Assembly: GCF_029263665.1 (NCBI RefSeq)
Contig: NZ_JAJUFQ010000009.1
Span: 62,001 to 126,000 of the forward strand
Reading direction: 5' to 3'
Source: Halomonas sp.
GTDB taxonomy: Bacteria; Pseudomonadota; Gammaproteobacteria; Pseudomonadales; Halomonadaceae
DNA: 64,000 nucleotides
Both the position numbers and the translations under genes were made by a program. Each line of letters starts with the position of its first letter. Position 1 is the stretch's first letter. Shown here piece after piece: positions 37,203 to 48,024 of the stretch. Below the pieces are notes generated by a model. That model had not been told where the DNA came from. It ran no database searches and was given only the letters and a program-made list of their open reading frames with translations.

Positions 37203-38498
37203 ATGACATCCTCCCGCCTATGGGCCGCTATCATTGGCGCCTCCCTTGCACCTTCCTTTGCCTTTGCGCAATCATCGCCGGTCTCCATCGACAACACCCT
37301 CGCAGCCAAGGTCATAGAATGGCGACGCGATATTCATCAGCACCCAGAGTTGGGTAATCAGGAAACCCGTACCGCAGGCCTGGTGGCCGATCACCTGAAG
37401 TCACTGGGCATGGAAGTCAGGACAGGTATTGCTGTGACCGGCGTGGTCGGCTTCCTTGAAGGTGGCAAGCCAGGCCCTACCATTGCACTGCGTGCTGACA
37501 TGGATGCACTGCCCGTCACGGAACAGGTCGACCTGCCTTTCAAGTCAGAAGCCACTGCCAGGCTTGATGGCAAGGAAGTCGGCGTGATGCACGCCTGCGG
37601 CCATGATGGCCACGTCGCCATGCTGATGGGCGCTGCCGAGCAGCTTGCTGCCATGCGCGATGAGTTACACGGTAATATCCTGTTCATCTTCCAGCCTGCT
37701 GAAGAAGGCATGTCCAATGTAGACAGTTGGGGGGCCAAACAGATGCTGGACGAAGGCATCTTCGATGACTATGCCCCGGAAGCCATCTTCGGCATTCATC
37801 TCGGAACCAACTTGCATACCGGCACAGTCGCCTACCGCAGCGGTCCAATACTTGCCTCTTCAGATAGCTTCGAAATTCGGGTCAAAGGACGGCAGACCCA
37901 CGGTGGTCTGCCCTGGAATGGCATCGACCCTATCGTGACAGCATCCCAGATCGTGACCAATTCACAATCCATTGTCTCCCGCCAGGTCGATCTGAGCAGT
38001 GCGCCCGCCGTGATTTCCTATGGCATCATCGATGGCGGCCTGCGCCAGAACATTATTCCGGATGAAGTCAGGATGGAAGGGACCATCCGAAATTTCGACA
38101 TGGACATTCGCAGCCAGGTACTGGAAAGTCTGACACGTGTGGCCGAGTCCACTGCCCAGGCTCAGGGGGCCGAGGCTGAAGTCCACATTCATGAGGGCTA
38201 TCCCGTGACTGTCAACGATCCACAGCTAACCGAGAAGATGCTGACCGTACTTCGCGAGGTTGTCGGTGATGACAAGGTCATCGAAACCGCTCTACGCATG
38301 CCGTCAGAGGACTTTTCCTACTATGCCCAGGAAGTCCCTGGAATGTTCGTGATGCTCGGAGCCACACCTGCGGATACGCCTCTCAGTGAAGCAGCACCGA
38401 ATCATTCTCCTCACTTCAACATTGATGAAGAGGCATTGGAAACCGGCACCAATCTGCTGGTCAATTGGGCAATGCGCTATTCCGAGAGCGAAACCTAG
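37203..38498 (+). CDS. Exported M20-family amidohydrolase
   Basis: This 431-aa metallo-amidohydrolase of the M20D group (hippurate/IAA-amino acid hydrolase type) has a clear signal peptide (AIIGASLAPSFAFAQ, cleavage near residue 23). Metal ligands appear in GVMHACGHDGHVAML, PAEEG, IFGIHLG and the C-terminal PNHSPHF. AAGGAG stands eight bases before the ATG at 37203. Most relatives deacylate N-acyl amino acids or small peptides; the signal peptide puts this one in the periplasm. Convergent to it is another exported amidohydrolase, which may act on a related scavenged compound. Confidence 0.88.
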   Translation: MTSSRLWAAIIGASLAPSFAFAQSSPVSIDNTLAAKVIEWRRDIHQHPELGNQETRTAGLVADHLKSLGMEVRTGIAVTGVVGFLEGGKPGPTIALRADMDALPVTEQVDLPFKSEATARLDGKEVGVMHACGHDGHVAMLMGAAEQLAAMRDELHGNILFIFQPAEEGMSNVDSWGAKQMLDEGIFDDYAPEAIFGIHLGTNLHTGTVAYRSGPILASSDSFEIRVKGRQTHGGLPWNGIDPIVTASQIVTNSQSIVSRQVDLSSAPAVISYGIIDGGLRQNIIPDEVRMEGTIRNFDMDIRSQVLESLTRVAESTAQAQGAEAEVHIHEGYPVTVNDPQLTEKMLTVLREVVGDDKVIETALRMPSEDFSYYAQEVPGMFVMLGATPADTPLSEAAPNHSPHFNIDEEALETGTNLLVNWAMRYSESET

Positions 38499-38509
38499 CC
38501 ACGAATTAC

Positions 38510-38540
38510 AAAAAAACAAGCGCCCTCAAGGGGCGCTTGT
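38510..38540 (-). terminator. Terminator for the Tat-exported amidohydrolase gene
   Basis: The stem ACAAGCGCCC/GGGCGCTTGT (10 bp) has a five-base loop and is followed by seven T on the minus strand. On the plus strand it could weakly end the M20 gene. Confidence 0.85.
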
Positions 38541-38564
38541 GTCGGTGAACTGGCGCTCAGTGCG

Positions 38565-39980
38565 TCACGCTTTCCAGACTTCCCCTGCCACCAACCGGCC
38601 ATCATGGAACGTCGCCTGGCGGGGCGAGACCCTCGCTACCTGTTCAGCAGAGCAACTGGCATCGGTCAGCACGAAGCGGGCATCATTACCCACGGCCGGC
38701 CACTGACGTTGCCCATGCTCATCCAGAGGCAGTATGTCTCCGGTGGCAATCGCCAGCGAACGCGATAGTGCAAACTCATCTATGGCGCCATACAACTGAG
38801 CAAAGAGGTTGGCCTTGGTCATGACGTCGCCCGTACCGAAGGGGGACCAATGGTCGATCACACTGTCGGTGCCGGTCATCACTTTGACACCCTTGGCATA
38901 CAGCGCCGGCAGTGGCATGACCAGTTCACCGATCGGCACTGTGGAGGCAATGCTGATCTGCTGCTGGGCAAAGCGGGTCGCAAGCTCGTCAACCGCTGCT
39001 GCATCCAAAGTGCCAAGGGCAAAGGCATGACTGAGCGTCAGCTTGCCATGCAGCTCAGGCGTCGCCTCAACCGTGTCCGTCATGTAGCGGATCGCAGCAG
39101 CCCCCGAGGGCCCCGTCTCATGAAGATGGATATCGACCTTGGCATCATAGTCGATGGCGATCTGGAACATCGCATCCAGTGAGGCCTCCATGTTTCCATC
39201 CACATTGGTAGGATCCAGGCCTCCAACGTACTGAACGCCCATCTGCATGGCCTCGCGCATCAAGCCATCGACATTGGAACGCAGTAAGCCGTGCTGTGGA
39301 AAGGCCACGATCTCGCAAGAGAAACTGTCACGATGGTTGTCCAGGGCCTTTTGCAAATGTTCCAGGCTTTTCAATCCGCTGACCGGATCGATATTGCAGT
39401 GACTTCTGGCCTGAGTACTGCCGTGGGCCTGGAGCAGTGCAATCAATGCCTCGGCCCGCTGCTGCGATGTCGGTAGCAGTTCAGGCAACAGCTGCTGTTC
39501 CAGTGCGATCATGTCCGCAATGTTTTTGCCCTGGCGTGAGCGAGGAGCCCGCCATGGCCCGCCATAGAATGTCTTGTCCAGATGAATGTGCATGTCACGG
39601 GTTGCCGGCAGGGCCAGACGGCCTTGGGCACTGTAGCGCGGCAAACTGGCATCCAGGGGGGCACCGGCAGGGAGAATACTGGCGATCTTGCCATCCTTGA
39701 GTTCAAGAGTGTACAAGACTGTCCGAGTGCCTATGACGGTATCGCCGTCATATTCGAACCCCTCCTCTAGCCGGACATCTCCCAGATAGTAATGGCGGTC
39801 GGCAATCACCTTCTGGCGCTCATCGCTGCCCTCTCCCTGCTGGCCAGAGATATCGCCCGCCTGAACGCTTCCGTTCCCTGCTCCCACCAGAGCGCATGCT
39901 GCCGTCAGCTTACCGGTCGTATTGAGAAAATCTCGCCGGCTTACCTTGCCTCTTTCATTCCTTTCGCTCATGTCACTCAC
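38565..39980 (-). CDS. Tat-exported amidohydrolase, cytosine deaminase-like
   Basis: This 471-aa metal-dependent hydrolase starts with a twin-arginine signal (SRRDFLNTTG, then an Ala/Gly-rich hydrophobic stretch ending near SVQA). Metal ligands follow the TRZ/ATZ and cytosine deaminase pattern: DMHIHLDKT, DIHLHE, TLSHAFAL and the Asp in GTDSVIDHWSP. The start is either a GTG at 39980 (AGGAAGG nine bases upstream) or an ATG at 39971; the GTG has the better site. Cytosine deaminases are normally cytoplasmic, so Tat export suggests a folded metalloenzyme acting on periplasmic substrates. The true substrate is unknown. Confidence 0.82.
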   Translation of the reverse strand: MSDMSERNERGKVSRRDFLNTTGKLTAACALVGAGNGSVQAGDISGQQGEGSDERQKVIADRHYYLGDVRLEEGFEYDGDTVIGTRTVLYTLELKDGKIASILPAGAPLDASLPRYSAQGRLALPATRDMHIHLDKTFYGGPWRAPRSRQGKNIADMIALEQQLLPELLPTSQQRAEALIALLQAHGSTQARSHCNIDPVSGLKSLEHLQKALDNHRDSFSCEIVAFPQHGLLRSNVDGLMREAMQMGVQYVGGLDPTNVDGNMEASLDAMFQIAIDYDAKVDIHLHETGPSGAAAIRYMTDTVEATPELHGKLTLSHAFALGTLDAAAVDELATRFAQQQISIASTVPIGELVMPLPALYAKGVKVMTGTDSVIDHWSPFGTGDVMTKANLFAQLYGAIDEFALSRSLAIATGDILPLDEHGQRQWPAVGNDARFVLTDASCSAEQVARVSPRQATFHDGRLVAGEVWKA

Positions 39981-40207
39981 TCGCGCATCCTTCCTGTCTT
40001 GTCATTGTTCCAGGCATGCAACTCCACCTAACTCCTTGTCAAAACTAAGGAATCATTAACAGCACTGCCAAGGATATTTTCGAATGCCTGGCATTTGATT
40101 TGTTAATACCGCAAACCGGACATGCACCATGCTCCGGGCTGTCGCAAAACTGTCGTATCAACGCCATAGGCTGGGAGGCATCTTCAAGGCGGGTTCAGGA
40201 GGAACCT

Positions 40208-41323
40208 ATGCACATTGCTGACGTGACCATGTTCCATGCTCCCGCCAGTGGCGGGGTCAGAACCTACCTTCAGGCCAAGCACCGTATATTCAACCGCGAC
40301 GCGGATCTGCGCACCAGCCTCCTGGTTCCTGGCGCAGAACACGACAGCCTGGGCGACCACCACTACCTGCCGGCCATGAAACTACCGCTGGGTCAGAGCT
40401 ATCGCTTTCCCTTGCGTACCCGCCCTTGGCGTGATGCCCTTGTGGACCTGGCTCCCGACCTGATCGAAGCCGGGGACCCTTATGTCACTGCCTGGGCAGC
40501 CCTGAATGCAGGCAGGCACCTGGGGGTACCGGTGGTGGGCTTTTACCACTCCGATCTACCACGCTTGATGGGAGATCGCTTTGGCAATACCGTGCGTCGC
40601 CGCCTGGAGCGCTATGTGGTCAACCTTTACTCGCGCTTCGACAGCGTCCTGGCGCCCAGCCAATCCATGGCCGATCGTCTCTATTCCCTGGGCCTGGAGC
40701 GCGTTAGAGTCCAGCCATTGGGTGTCGACCTGGACACTTTCCACCCCTGCAAGCGCCATCCAGAGCTGCGCCAGCGGCTGGGTCTGGACGATCATTCCCG
40801 GCTGTTGATCTTCGTCGGACGCTATTCTCGAGAAAAGAACATCGACGTGCTGCTGGCCACCATGGAGCGATTGGGCTCTCCGTATCACATGCTATTGATG
40901 GGACCCGGCATGCCCCAAAAGGTGCCGAGCAATGTCACTGTGGTCGACCGCTGCGTCGGTACTCACGAGGTTGCTCGTGCCCTGGCCAGCAGTGATGCGA
41001 TGTTGCATGCAGGGACTCGAGAAACATTTGGCCTGGTCGCTCAGGAGGCCATGGCTTCTGGCATTCCCGTGATTGGCGCCAGGGCGGGAGCATTGATCGA
41101 GAACATCCCGCTCGGTGCCGGTATTCTTTGCACCCCTCTCGATCCACGAGCCATGGCAGATGCCACCGAAGCACTGTTCGCCAACGATGCCGCAGCCAGT
41201 GGACGCTACGCCCGTCGTTATGTGGAACGACACTTCGATTGGGACAATGTCATGAGCAAGCTGCTCAATCACTATGAAGAACTCATTGATATAGGGCACG
41301 GGACCCGGCGCCGCTATGGCTGA
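40208..41323 (+). CDS. GT4-family glycosyltransferase
   Basis: This is a 371-aa cytoplasmic, probably membrane-associated glycosyltransferase of family 4 (GT-B fold). The N-terminal domain carries a Gly-rich acceptor-side loop (FHAPASGGVRTY). The C-terminal nucleotide-sugar domain has FVGRYSREKNIDVLL and the EX7E region RETFGLVAQEAMASGIPVIG. The ATG at 40208 has AGGAGG seven bases upstream; an earlier in-frame start at 40100 lacks support. It overlaps the next gene by eight bases. It looks like GDP-mannose-dependent lipid mannosyltransferases, but acceptor and donor cannot be set from sequence alone. Confidence 0.88.
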   Translation: MHIADVTMFHAPASGGVRTYLQAKHRIFNRDADLRTSLLVPGAEHDSLGDHHYLPAMKLPLGQSYRFPLRTRPWRDALVDLAPDLIEAGDPYVTAWAALNAGRHLGVPVVGFYHSDLPRLMGDRFGNTVRRRLERYVVNLYSRFDSVLAPSQSMADRLYSLGLERVRVQPLGVDLDTFHPCKRHPELRQRLGLDDHSRLLIFVGRYSREKNIDVLLATMERLGSPYHMLLMGPGMPQKVPSNVTVVDRCVGTHEVARALASSDAMLHAGTRETFGLVAQEAMASGIPVIGARAGALIENIPLGAGILCTPLDPRAMADATEALFANDAAASGRYARRYVERHFDWDNVMSKLLNHYEELIDIGHGTRRRYG

Positions 41324-42419
41324 AAGTCTTGCTATTTTTCCCAGGTCAGCCCATCGGTACTACCTGCACGGCACGCTTCTCACCCTTGCCCTGCTCGTGA
41401 CGCTGATCGTACCTTGGTGGCTGGGAGGTCAAGGCACTTTCCTGGCGATTGCGGCATTTCCACTGCCCATCTTCGCTCTGATGACTGTCTTGGCCGTGGT
41501 GTGCTGGAACATCAATGCGGCTCGTCTGCGCCTGATGCTGGCTGGCCGCGCAGGACGTCTGGGGCAAGCTGGAGCCTTGTCCATTGAAATGGCCAGCAAG
41601 TTCGCCATCTGTGCTACCCCAGGGGGTGCGGGAGGCCCGCCCACCTTTCTCGCCTTGTTGACCAGGCGCGGCTATTCCCCCTCCCAGGGAGCAGCTATCT
41701 ATCTGGTTGACCAGAGCTGCGACATGCTGTTCTTCACGCTCATGCTCAGCATCATTGTCACCATGACCCTGACCACCGCCACAGACTGGCCATATCAGGC
41801 GCTGGTCGAGTCAGCCTTGCTGGGCCTGATAATGACCATCCTGCTCCTCTGTCTGTCGCTGTATTTTCTGCCCAGGCTACTGCGTGCTCGCCCACTGTCG
41901 GTGCCACTTCTTGGCCACAGACACTGGTTCAAGGCATCACGACGCCGCTGGCTGGCCCGCAGGTTACTTCGCTGTCGGCGCGCGGCCATCATGACTTTGC
42001 AGCTACCTCCCGCTAAACTGGTGGCCATCTTCGCGTTATGCAGCCTCCACTGGGTACTGCGCTACAGCCTGCTTTTCCTGGCTGTCGTCGGCGTCAGCAG
42101 TATCACAGCCAATAGTGACAATGCCCTTGGAGGGATGAGTGATGGCATGGCCACCTGGGCATGGTGCTTCCTCACTCAGATGTTGTCCATGGCCACTGGG
42201 CAGTTCAGTATGCTGCCTGGCGGCGCCGGTGCTGCCGAAGTGAGTGTCGGCGCCCTGTTGCTGCCGTTGATGGATCGAGAACAGGCCGCTGCGGCCGTCG
42301 TTGTCTGGCGCCTGGTCAGTTATCACCTTTACCTGCTTGCCGGAGCGCCTTTCTTCATGACTCATGCCCTGCGCTGGCTCAAGGGGCGCAAAGTGCGATC
42401 CAAGCTCACTGCGAACTGA
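41316..42419 (+). CDS. Flippase-like/LPG-synthase-TM membrane protein
   Basis: This 367-aa protein with about eight membrane segments is of the UPF0104/lysylphosphatidylglycerol synthase TM-region family. Typical elements are EMASKFAICATPGGAGGPPTFLALL and the late TGQFSMLPGGAGAAEVSVGALL segment. The start overlaps the glycosyltransferase stop, so the pair is translationally coupled. Membrane proteins of this family often accompany lipid glycosyltransferases and may translocate or hold the glycolipid product. A shared role in a minor glycolipid is likely but unproven. Confidence 0.83.
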   Translation: MAESLAIFPRSAHRYYLHGTLLTLALLVTLIVPWWLGGQGTFLAIAAFPLPIFALMTVLAVVCWNINAARLRLMLAGRAGRLGQAGALSIEMASKFAICATPGGAGGPPTFLALLTRRGYSPSQGAAIYLVDQSCDMLFFTLMLSIIVTMTLTTATDWPYQALVESALLGLIMTILLLCLSLYFLPRLLRARPLSVPLLGHRHWFKASRRRWLARRLLRCRRAAIMTLQLPPAKLVAIFALCSLHWVLRYSLLFLAVVGVSSITANSDNALGGMSDGMATWAWCFLTQMLSMATGQFSMLPGGAGAAEVSVGALLLPLMDREQAAAAVVVWRLVSYHLYLLAGAPFFMTHALRWLKGRKVRSKLTAN

Positions 42420-42460
42420 CCAGAAGGACCCCGATGGCGATATCGGTTCAGCGGAAACAC

Positions 42461-42487
42461 AAAAGGCCACCCGAAGGTGGCCTTTTG
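42461..42487. terminator. Bidirectional terminator between the flippase gene and sucD
   Basis: The stem CAAAAGGCCACC/GGTGGCCTTTTG has a short loop, with A- and T-runs at its ends. It serves both convergent transcripts: the flippase gene on the plus strand and sucD on the minus strand. Confidence 0.88.
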
Positions 42488-42518
42488 CATGACACGATAC
42501 TGCCAGGACGAAACGGGC

Positions 42519-43391
42519 TTACCAGCCGGTCACGTCCTTCAGTGCTTCACCGATCTCGGCGAGAGAACGCACAGTGCGCACACCGGCATCTTCCAGAGCA
42601 GCGAACTTCTCATCCGCAGTACCCTTGCCGCCAGAGATGATGGCACCAGCGTGGCCCATACGCTTGCCGGGAGGCGCAGTGACACCAGCGATGTAAGACA
42701 CCACCGGCTTGGACACGTTGGCCTTGATGTAGGCTGCAGCCTCTTCCTCGGCAGTACCGCCGATCTCACCGATCATGACGATGGCTTCGGTCTGCGGATC
42801 CTTCTCGAACATCTCGAGGATGTCGATGAAGTTGGAACCGGGGATGGGGTCACCACCGATACCTACGCAGGTGGACTGGCCGAAACCGTAATCAGTGGTC
42901 TGCTTGACGGCTTCATAGGTCAGGGTACCGGAACGAGATACGATACCGACCTTGCCCGGCTTGTGGATATGGCCAGGCATGATGCCGATCTTGCTCTCGC
43001 CCGGAGTGATGACACCGGGGCAGTTCGGGCCGATCAGACGTACACCCAGCTCATCACACTTGACCTTGACGTCGAGCATGTCGAGCGTCGGGATACCTTC
43101 AGTGATGCACACGATCAGCTTGATGCCTGCATTGGCGGCTTCCAGGATGGAGTCCTTGCAGAACGGAGCTGGCACGTAGATCACGCTGGCTTCGGCGCCA
43201 GTCTGCTCAACCGCTTCCTTGACGGTGTTGAACACCGGCAGGCCCAGGTGAGTCTGGCCACCCTTGCCTGGCGTCACACCACCGACCATCTGAGTACCAT
43301 AGGCAATGGCCTGTTCAGAATGGAAGGTACCTTGGCCGCCAGTGAAACCCTGGCAGATAACCTTGGTGTTCTTGTCGATCAGGATGCTCAT
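42519..43391 (-). CDS. sucD: Succinyl-CoA synthetase alpha subunit
   Basis: This 290-aa subunit binds CoA and carries the phosphohistidine of succinyl-CoA synthetase, which makes ATP or GTP from succinyl-CoA in the TCA cycle. The Rossmann CoA site is [16 protein letters not shown] at the N-terminus, and the phospho-His region is [18 protein letters not shown]. The ATG overlaps the sucC stop by one base. It is the last gene of sucAB-lpd-sucCD. Confidence 0.96.
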   Translation of the reverse strand: MSILIDKNTKVICQGFTGGQGTFHSEQAIAYGTQMVGGVTPGKGGQTHLGLPVFNTVKEAVEQTGAEASVIYVPAPFCKDSILEAANAGIKLIVCITEGIPTLDMLDVKVKCDELGVRLIGPNCPGVITPGESKIGIMPGHIHKPGKVGIVSRSGTLTYEAVKQTTDYGFGQSTCVGIGGDPIPGSNFIDILEMFEKDPQTEAIVMIGEIGGTAEEEAAAYIKANVSKPVVSYIAGVTAPPGKRMGHAGAIISGGKGTADEKFAALEDAGVRTVRSLAEIGEALKDVTGW

Positions 43392-44557
43392 TACTTGCCC
43401 TCCGCTGCTTTAACTACCTGCTGAGCGGCATCGGTGAGGCTCTGGGCAGCGATGATGTTCAGACCACTGGAAGCCAGTTTCTCGGCACCCAGCTCGGCAT
43501 TGGTACCTTCCAGACGCACCACGACCGGCACATTGACACCGACCTGCTCGACGGCACCGATGATGCCTTCGGCAATCATGTCACAGCGCACGATACCGCC
43601 GAAGATGTTGACCAGGACAGCCTGGACATTGTCGTCGGAGAGAATCAGCTTGAAGGCTTCAGCCACACGCTCCTTGGTGGCGCCACCGCCCACATCAAGG
43701 AAGTTGGCCGGCTTGCCGCCGTGCAGGTTGACGATGTCCATGGTGCCCATGGCCAGACCAGCACCATTGACCATGCAGCCGATGTTGCCGTCCAGAGCAA
43801 CATAGTTCAGCTCCCAGCGGGCAGCTTCGGCTTCACGCTCGTCTTCCTGGGACGGGTCACGCATTTCCTGCAGATCCGGATGACGGTGCAGAGCGTTGCT
43901 GTCCAGGTTGATCTTGGCGTCGAGGCAGTGCAGGTTGCCTTCGTCGGTGATCACCAGCGGGTTGATCTCGAGCAGTGCCAGGTCCTTGTCATGGAACATC
44001 TTTGACAGACCCAGGAAGATCTTGGTGAACTGCTTGACCTGAACGCCTTCGAGGCCCAGAGCAAAGGCCAGCTCACGGGCCTGGTACGGCTGGGCACCGA
44101 CCAGCGGGTCAATCTCGGCCTTGAGGATCTTCTCGGGAGTCTCTTCAGCGACCTTCTCGATCTCGACACCACCTTCGGTGGAAGCCATGAAGACCACACG
44201 GCGTGTGGAGCGATCGACTACGGCACCCAGATACAGCTCATTGGCAATATCAGTGCAGTTCTCGACCAGGATCTTGGCAACCGGCTGACCATTCTCATCC
44301 GTCTGATAGGTCACCAGGTTCTTGCCCAGCCACTGCTCAGCAAAGGCCTTGGCCTCTTCCGGGCTCTTGATCAGCTTGACGCCACCAGCCTTGCCGCGGC
44401 CACCAGCGTGGACCTGAGCCTTGACCACCCACATGTCGCCACCGATCTTGCGACAGGCCTCAGCGGCCTCTTCAGGGGTGTCGACGGCGAAGCCCTTGGA
44501 AACGGGCAGACCATAATCGGCAAACAGCTGCTTACCTTGATACTCGTGAAGGTTCAT
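43391..44557 (-). CDS. sucC: Succinyl-CoA synthetase beta subunit
   Basis: This 388-aa ATP-grasp subunit has exactly the length of E. coli SucC. It starts [19 protein letters not shown]; an in-frame ATG 48 bases upstream is unlikely. Features are [14 protein letters not shown] (ATP-grasp), the metal and nucleotide region [13 protein letters not shown], and the [18 protein letters not shown] loop. It lies 250 bp after lpd, with a long hairpin in the gap. Confidence 0.96.
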   Translation of the reverse strand: MNLHEYQGKQLFADYGLPVSKGFAVDTPEEAAEACRKIGGDMWVVKAQVHAGGRGKAGGVKLIKSPEEAKAFAEQWLGKNLVTYQTDENGQPVAKILVENCTDIANELYLGAVVDRSTRRVVFMASTEGGVEIEKVAEETPEKILKAEIDPLVGAQPYQARELAFALGLEGVQVKQFTKIFLGLSKMFHDKDLALLEINPLVITDEGNLHCLDAKINLDSNALHRHPDLQEMRDPSQEDEREAEAARWELNYVALDGNIGCMVNGAGLAMGTMDIVNLHGGKPANFLDVGGGATKERVAEAFKLILSDDNVQAVLVNIFGGIVRCDMIAEGIIGAVEQVGVNVPVVVRLEGTNAELGAEKLASSGLNIIAAQSLTDAAQQVVKAAEGK

Positions 44558-44675
44558 CGATTCATGCCATTGGTTGCATGTGACTCGAACGGCAACATGC
44601 TGCATTCATGAGAATGTCATTTCATGTCGCCACCGACCGCCTCCGATACATAGCCAGAGGCGATACGCCAGACCT

Positions 44676-44714
44676 GCTAAACAAGCTTCTGAATATCACT
44701 GAAGCTTGTTTAGC
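44676..44714 (-). repeat. 14-bp perfect hairpin between lpd and sucC
   Basis: The arms GCTAAACAAGCTTC and GAAGCTTGTTTAGC are perfectly complementary around an 11-base loop. There is no T-tract on the sense (minus) strand, so simple termination is unlikely. It may protect the lpd 3' end or the sucCD 5' end from nucleases, or bind a protein. Confidence 0.75.
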
Positions 44715-44807
44715 CTTGATGCCTGACGCTTGTTGTCTCGGGAAGGACCGATCCGAGACGGCGAGAGAACCTCACCACATCGATACCACCTTCCCAGAAC
44801 TGGCGCG

Positions 44808-46265
<1,458 letters not shown>

Positions 46266-46470
46266 TCAGCTGTCTGCAACGCTTCCTTGGGGAAACACTG
46301 CATAAGGACCTGAGCGTGCAGACCATCAGGTCAACACCATCACGGCGTACTGAATGCCTTGCATCTTGTGGCCATGTCGCTCGGTCGATTTATTCAGCGT
46401 TTCCTCGAGAGACTGCCTGAACACCTTCTGACTGCATGGGGCTTCAGGTCAGTCTCAATCGATGCGGGGA

Positions 46471-47982
46471 TCAGATTTCCAGCAACAGACGCGCCGGATC
46501 CTCAAGCAGCTCCTTGATAGTCACCAGGAACTGGACTGCGTCCTTACCATCGATCATTCGGTGATCGTAGGACAGTGCCAGATACATCATCGGACGGATC
46601 TCGACTTTGCCGTTCACCGCCATCGGGCGCTCCTGAATCTTGTGCATGCCCAAGATAGCGGTCTGCGGCGGGTTCAGGATCGGAGTGGACATCAGAGAAC
46701 CGAAGATGCCTCCGTTAGTGATGGTAAAGGTACCACCCTGCATCTCATCGATGCCCAGCTTGCCAGCGCGAGCACGCTGACCGAAGTCGACAATGCCCTT
46801 CTCGACATCAGCGATCTTCATGCTGTCAGTATCACGCAGTACCGGTACCACCAGGCCACGCTCAGTGGAGACGGCAACGCCGATATCCTGATAGCCGTGA
46901 TAGACGATATCACTGCCGTCGATAGAGGCATTGACGTCCGGGAAGCGCTTGAGTGCTTCGGAAGCCGCCTTGACGAAGAAGCCCATGAAGCCAAGCTTGA
47001 CATCATGCGCTTTCAGGAAGGTGTCCTTGTACTGCTTGCGCAATTCCATCACGGCGCCCATGTCCACCTCGTTGTAGGTGGTGAGCATGGCAGCAGTCTG
47101 CTGAGCCTGGACCAGACGCTTGGCGATGGTCTGACGCAGACGGCTCATCGGCACACGCTTCTCAGGACGCTCTCCTTCCACCACCGGAGCAGCAGCGGCA
47201 GCCGGAGCGGCAGCTTTCTTGGCAGAGCCGGACTTGACGGCCTTGAGCACGTCTTCCTTGAGCACGCGACCATCCTTGCCTGTACCGTTGATGGCAGCAA
47301 CGTCGAGGCCATGTTCGGCGATCAGCTTGCGAGCGGCAGGCGCCACGATCTTGTCACCCACCTGCTCGAAGACTTCCTCTTCAGCTGTTTCCGCTGCTGG
47401 CTCTGCAGCCGCCGCCGCGCCACCTGCACCTGCCTGGAAGACGGCCAGCAAGGCTTCGGAAGCCACCTGAGAGCCCTCTTCCGTCTTGATTTCCACCAGA
47501 GCGCCGTCTGCCGGAGCAACAACTTCGAGCACGACTTTATCGGTCTCGATATCGGCCAGCACCTCATCACGCTTGACCGGCTCACCTACCTGCTTGTGCC
47601 AAGCAGCAACGGTGCCTTCCTGGATGGACTCAGGGAAGGTCGGCGCCTTGACTTCGAACTTCTCGCCACCGGCATCCGCTGCGGCAGGAGCCGCTGCAGG
47701 TGCAGACGCTTCAGCCTGAGGAGCCTCAGACTTAGGTGCAGCAGCTCCTTCACCAATACGCCCCAGTATCTGCTCGGAAGCAACGGTATCGCCTTCCGCC
47801 ACCAGGGACTCGGACAGAGTGCCCGCTTCTGGAGCCAGAACTTCCAGCACGACCTTGTCGGTCTCGATCTCGACGATCAGCTCGTCACGCTCCACGCTGT
47901 CGCCAGGCTGCTTGTGCCACGCAGCAACGGTACCTTCGGCAACGGATTCCGGAAAGGTTGGTGCCTTGATCTCGGTAGCCAT
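46471..47982 (-). CDS. sucB: Dihydrolipoyl succinyltransferase (E2o) with two lipoyl domains
   Basis: This is the core of the 2-oxoglutarate dehydrogenase complex, 503 aa compared with about 405 in E. coli. The extra length is a second lipoyl domain. Lysines Lys43 and Lys149 lie in two copies of [10 protein letters not shown], joined by Ala/Pro-rich linkers. The E1/E3-binding domain follows (about 230-270; [16 protein letters not shown]), then the catalytic domain with DHRMIDG (His474, Asp478). KAPTFPES opens each lipoyl domain, as usual for E2o. It is 42 bp downstream of sucA. Confidence 0.95.
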   Translation of the reverse strand: MATEIKAPTFPESVAEGTVAAWHKQPGDSVERDELIVEIETDKVVLEVLAPEAGTLSESLVAEGDTVASEQILGRIGEGAAAPKSEAPQAEASAPAAAPAAADAGGEKFEVKAPTFPESIQEGTVAAWHKQVGEPVKRDEVLADIETDKVVLEVVAPADGALVEIKTEEGSQVASEALLAVFQAGAGGAAAAAEPAAETAEEEVFEQVGDKIVAPAARKLIAEHGLDVAAINGTGKDGRVLKEDVLKAVKSGSAKKAAAPAAAAAPVVEGERPEKRVPMSRLRQTIAKRLVQAQQTAAMLTTYNEVDMGAVMELRKQYKDTFLKAHDVKLGFMGFFVKAASEALKRFPDVNASIDGSDIVYHGYQDIGVAVSTERGLVVPVLRDTDSMKIADVEKGIVDFGQRARAGKLGIDEMQGGTFTITNGGIFGSLMSTPILNPPQTAILGMHKIQERPMAVNGKVEIRPMMYLALSYDHRMIDGKDAVQFLVTIKELLEDPARLLLEI

Positions 47983-48024
47983 GTGATTTCCTTAGTCTCT
48001 CTTCTCTCGTTCCGGGTCGTTGCC

